Shown here: piece by piece, positions 60,590-64,000 of the stretch
Layout of the letters: every line of letters starts with the position of its first letter
Position numbering within the stretch: position 1 is the stretch's first letter
Origin: Oopsacas minuta
Taxonomy: Eukaryota > Porifera > Hexactinellida > Lyssacinosida > Leucopsacidae
Direction: 5' to 3'
DNA: 64,000 nt
NCBI GenBank assembly: GCA_024704765.1
Contig: JAKMXF010000304.1
Span: 406,322 to 470,321, forward strand
The notes under the pieces: generated by a model
Databases searched by the model: none
What the model was told of the DNA's origin: nothing
What the model saw: the letters and a program-made list of their open reading frames with translations, nothing else
Position numbers and translations under genes: made by a program

Positions 60590-63245
60590 TATTAAAAATT
60601 TTCAAACGACTATTAAGAATTTCAGAAAGATGTAATCTTGGATCCAATTCGACAGCGAACAAATACAGAATAATATTTTACACTTGTCGGCATCCTTTCA
60701 TCGTTTGCACAACTTTCGGAATATCTTCCCCTAATTTTATAGTATTGTTTCAATGCCTATTGCTAACCTGAACTAAATATTTCGGAATCGGAGCATTGCT
60801 GTCCGGATTAGCGAGGGTGTAGGTGTACTGTATTGCCAAAATACTTATAATTGGTATAAATGTGCTAAGGAAATTAAGAAGCATATAGCTATAGTCTATC
60901 TTAGAAGAAGATTACTGATTACCGCATTTCCCTTAACATTTTTCATAAATATTTTGTGTTTTCAAAATTGTAAATATCTATTCAGGGAGATGTGGTATTT
61001 CATACTACCGCATTATGAATGGGGCAATACTACTTGCACTAGTTGTAATGGGCTAAAATAAATACAGCCAAGTGTTGTTATGTAAGAACATAGTTTGAGT
61101 TTGGATTCAATGTAATTAAAATAGCCTAAAAATTGGTGAACTTTAATTTAGGTGATCAATTTTAATAACCTTAGAAATAGTAGCTCATCTATTTTGATCA
61201 TAATTCACTTCGCTTTAAATCAGGGGGGGCACAAACTCCTTTCTGCGCAAGCCGCATTCTAATTCCAAATATTTATGTCGGAAGTATTGATCTACGAGGC
61301 TACTACTACGTTCCATGTTCTAATTTATTAGAGAAACTCTACTATTTAATTGTAAAATATTCAATAATCATGTATAATATTTTACTAATATTGTTTGATG
61401 AAATTTCCGAATACGTAAGGATGTGTAAGAGAGTGATCTATTAGTGAGAGTACTCAATTAACCTAACCCAAGTTGCCCACTCCTGCTCAAAACTGTCAAA
61501 ATTCCCCCAGAATGTTGGTACCCAATGGGAAATCCTCTTGTATTTTCTTTTTATGAATCGTAATATTTCCCTTTGTAATAAATTTGATACTTTGTATATT
61601 TTTGGTATTCCATAACGAGCTATGTCCGTGCAGATATGTTCAGTAACTATCTATTACAGTAGGACCTCTAGTGAGGGAGGTCGTCCGGCGAATTTCCTAA
61701 TTATACCCCATTCCCTATTTATAATTTCAAATGTAAATGTCCTTACCGAGATTTGGAGTCAATATGTTTGGCTACTCCCTCAACGACAGCTATTTCAACG
61801 ATATTTTGATTAATTTAATGTACCCTGAGGTTGTTGAAAATAGATTTTGTAAAAACATCTTCTGAGAAACCTAGAAATTTGAATTCCTCACAGTTATAAG
61901 TAAGTGGGTTTTTTCCAAACTTTGCACAAAATTTTTATTTAAGAAACTTTTCATAGGACTCCGACTTATAGAGTTAGGTTTTCATGATGTGATGTTTATA
62001 GAGAGAGCCAAATATTATCTACAGAGCTCAGCTCTAGTACAGCATTGCTCAACTTGAGCACAATTTCGCCCATATTTTGTCAGTATAATGAAATACCAGA
62101 AATTTCATGAATCAATTTATTGTTTTTGAAATACCGGTTAATCTAGAGGCGAAAAGTTAAGTCAGGGGTGGAATCAGGTTATTAGACTATGATCTTAGTA
62201 ACTACACCCCTGAAACACAATGGGAAACAACTATATGCGATATAAAAGCTCAATGTCCACAGAATTATATTCTACTGCTCAGCCAATATTCATGATACGT
62301 ATATATTTGAAATTTGAAAAACAGGTACCCCAAATATGCCAAATGTCCTCTCGTCATCACTTTGACCCATTGTAAACTAATCAACTTTTACGACATTATG
62401 ATCTCACTGAATATTCAAAATTTTTTGAATTCCTATATTTTTGATAATTTCATAATACTTTATGCAAGAATTGCCCAGATTAGTGACCAAAAGCTATGTT
62501 TCAGCTCCATTGTTCCGTCAGAAGCCAATTTCATGTTTTGTTGATCGAGCATGGATTATAAACAATTCAAATTTCTCGTATTGTTCTAACTCGAGTCATG
62601 AAGCGCCGAGTGTATCTCGTCGCTGAGTCACCAATGGCACTTACAAATGAATCTATTTCTTATTTAAACTAAACCACGGACAAAGCTGAATGATACCTTT
62701 GCAACCTATCAAGCGAAACGTGTCTCTACTAGAGTATAGAATGCACACAAATATAATGACTATGTTCCCGCTGGGAGACAGTAACCGCTATCCTGAGTTC
62801 AGTTTTTGAGATATTGACTTTAAATTTTTACATAGGTTCGGCAGGTATATGAATGCTCACTTCATCTAACATTTTTCTGATACATGCTCAATCACCATAA
62901 TGACACAATATTTAGTCACTATTCTGTGTATATTGATGAAGTAATTATGGTAGATATTTGGAATGAACACTGAACATCTGTTACAACGTTGTGTTTAAAG
63001 GGTTTCTAGACTGATGATAGTTTCCAAGAACTTGGCATTTATGATCTCCTCCATTCTATATCCTCTCACAGTTTCCCTAACGTTTCCATTTTTTCTAGGA
63101 ATATTCAACACACAAGTTGCGAGTTAGATATTCACCATCAAGACTGCAACCACATAGTAACCTCCTTTACTCTCTACAGAGGGGTACCTAGCATTTCCTC
63201 TATAGTATTACCTGTGGTAGGTAGCAAGGTATACCCAGACCTTTT
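60590..63245 (+). other. KIF14 intron with pogo-type ends
   Basis: 60781-60833 reads outward CAGTACACCTACACCCTCGC, then TAATCCGGACAGC, a pogo/Tigger right end. 61666 (cagtaggacctctagtgagg, gaggtcgtccggcg) is a left-type end. They could bound one 0.9-kb element only if inverted; the pairing is not convincing. 62330-62410 resembles 20345-20430. No exon found. Confidence 0.4.
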
Positions 63246-63285
63246 CTGAAATACCCATTGATGCTGCCATCAATGGGTATTTCAG
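63246..63285. repeat. Perfect 18-bp hairpin, 4-base loop
   Basis: CTGAAATACCCATTGATG (63246-63263), loop CTGC, then the exact reverse complement to 63285. It is in the intron about 0.7 kb before the candidate FHA exon. Such exact pairing with a tetraloop is rare by chance. It may be a young snap-back duplication or a transcribed structure; nothing else supports a function. Confidence 0.9.
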
Positions 63286-63951
63286 GATATATTGATTATT
63301 CGTAGTTTCTAACTAAGTGTTCGACAAATTTGTTAGACTTGCTGGCGTTAGCTTCCGAAGTTTTCTATTAGCTACCAAGATGGTGAAGCTGGTGGCTTGG
63401 TTGAGCCATCAAAATATATAAATTCTACATAGAGGTTATATACACTGGGATTCGAAAATTGGTATTTTAATGGCTAATCGCAGCCAAATATATCATTTTG
63501 TGGCTTTACGTAACAACGATGAATTTTATTTTATTTCTTAACCGATTATGTGTTTTTAAGTTGCCCAGAGAGTTTGACTCAATGTACGACGTGCAAGTTG
63601 TACTATTTGGGTTGCTACTAGGTTTGCTGACAATTGTCCTGGGGTTTCCATCAAGTCCCGAGCTATGACTATGAAACTTTGTAAGTTAATTCTGATTTTC
63701 TATGTATTTCATCCATTAGGATAATGATGTCGTCCAGAGAATCACTCATTTGTAGAGTGTTTAAGGAATTAAGAATTCATGTTCGTGTGCAAAACGTTGG
63801 AGAAATTGTATAATAGCTAATACAATTTCCCCAAAGTATTGCAATGAGTAACATACTAGACTGACAAGGCATTATAATAATTGAATGCCTTTTTAACTTT
63901 GTAACAGCCTAACATGAAATGGGATCGTGTCTTAATTGACAAATATTTTAG
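63286..63951 (+). other. End of the intron before the candidate FHA exon
   Basis: No certain exon. A 40-base candidate beginning cttccgaag at 63343 is discussed under rejected items. It ends in the acceptor aaatattttag at 63941-63951. Confidence 0.45.
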
Positions 63952-64000
63952 GTCAAGATATTATTCTGCCTCCGGAACCAGGGTATTTTGAAGCTCACAA
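63952..64000 (+). CDS. KIF14: Candidate KIF14 FHA-domain exon, cut by window end
   Basis: After a T-rich tract and an AG acceptor (63950-63951), one frame is open to the window end. With a phase-1 G from an earlier exon it reads (G)QDIILPPEPGYFEAH. FHA domains carry a DIxL strand followed some ten residues later by a conserved His (xxH). That is the pattern here and in the right place, after LVNLNEDPQ. The preceding FHA strand (LSE…VG) is on an exon I could not locate. The residue after the His would be Lys or Asn, not the usual Cys, and the piece is only 16 codons, so this remains a candidate. Confidence 0.45.

Noticed and set aside
63343-63382. Possible 40-base exon LPKFSISYQDGEAG between an AG and a GT, with phase 0 to 1, fitting before the FHA candidate.
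   Set aside because: The phases fit, but the protein lacks the conserved LSExLxYxL…VG pattern expected after NLNEDPQ. A chance frame this short is likely.

Overview
The window is AT-rich animal nuclear DNA, visibly full of A/T runs. It is almost entirely intron of one plus-strand gene, a kinesin-3 family motor of the KIF14 / Klp38B (nebbish) type. Three exons are clear (362-784, 36472-36766, 52991-53211). They have AG/GT splice borders and compatible phases, and join in frame through the motor domain, the neck and the lead-in to the FHA domain. A fourth, partial exon (63952 to the window end) is a weaker candidate for part of the FHA domain. The P-loop half of the motor must lie upstream, and one expected short exon between 53212 and 63951 was not found. 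The two fully bounded introns are about 35.7 kb and 16.2 kb.

The introns are a graveyard of DNA transposons. In order: a Tigger/pogo transposase fragment (5.3-5.7 kb); a dead Tc1 copy (5.9-7.0 kb); a multi-copy-type orphan protein pseudogene (9.0-12.9 kb) split by a complete hAT element (9423-11745); a ZMYM1-like hAT element with a target-site duplication (14403-17125); a mariner-type MITE (17429-17660); a Tc1 element with both ends (21630-22963); a maT-type mariner, DD37D (30645-31932); a Mutator-like element with an exact 9-bp target duplication (38251-41976) carrying its own nested MITE (39249-39643); an internally deleted hAT remnant (43.4-43.9 kb); a long-inverted-repeat element with repeated motifs (44958-45650); a Tigger-derived MITE (48535-49339); a PIF/Harbinger element with a Myb-like and a HARBI1-like remnant (57095-59081); and a second maT mariner (59279-60589). 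Every transposase carries stops or frameshifts, so none looks active.

No LTR retrotransposon, rRNA, tRNA, CRISPR or bacterial feature was recognised. The mix of decayed Tc1/maT, ZMYM1-like hAT, GTF2IRD2-like hAT and MULE copies, and the KIF14 sequence, suggest an arthropod. A parasitic copepod such as a sea louse is my best guess, but that is inference from family composition remembered, not from a search.

The genes do not form a functional system. The biology here is one mitotic kinesin gene whose introns have grown by nested DNA-transposon insertion. The most checkable oddities are the two nested insertions, the perfect 18-bp snap-back hairpin at 63246-63285, the nested TTGCA palindromes at 24713-24864, and the orphan Cys-rich family.
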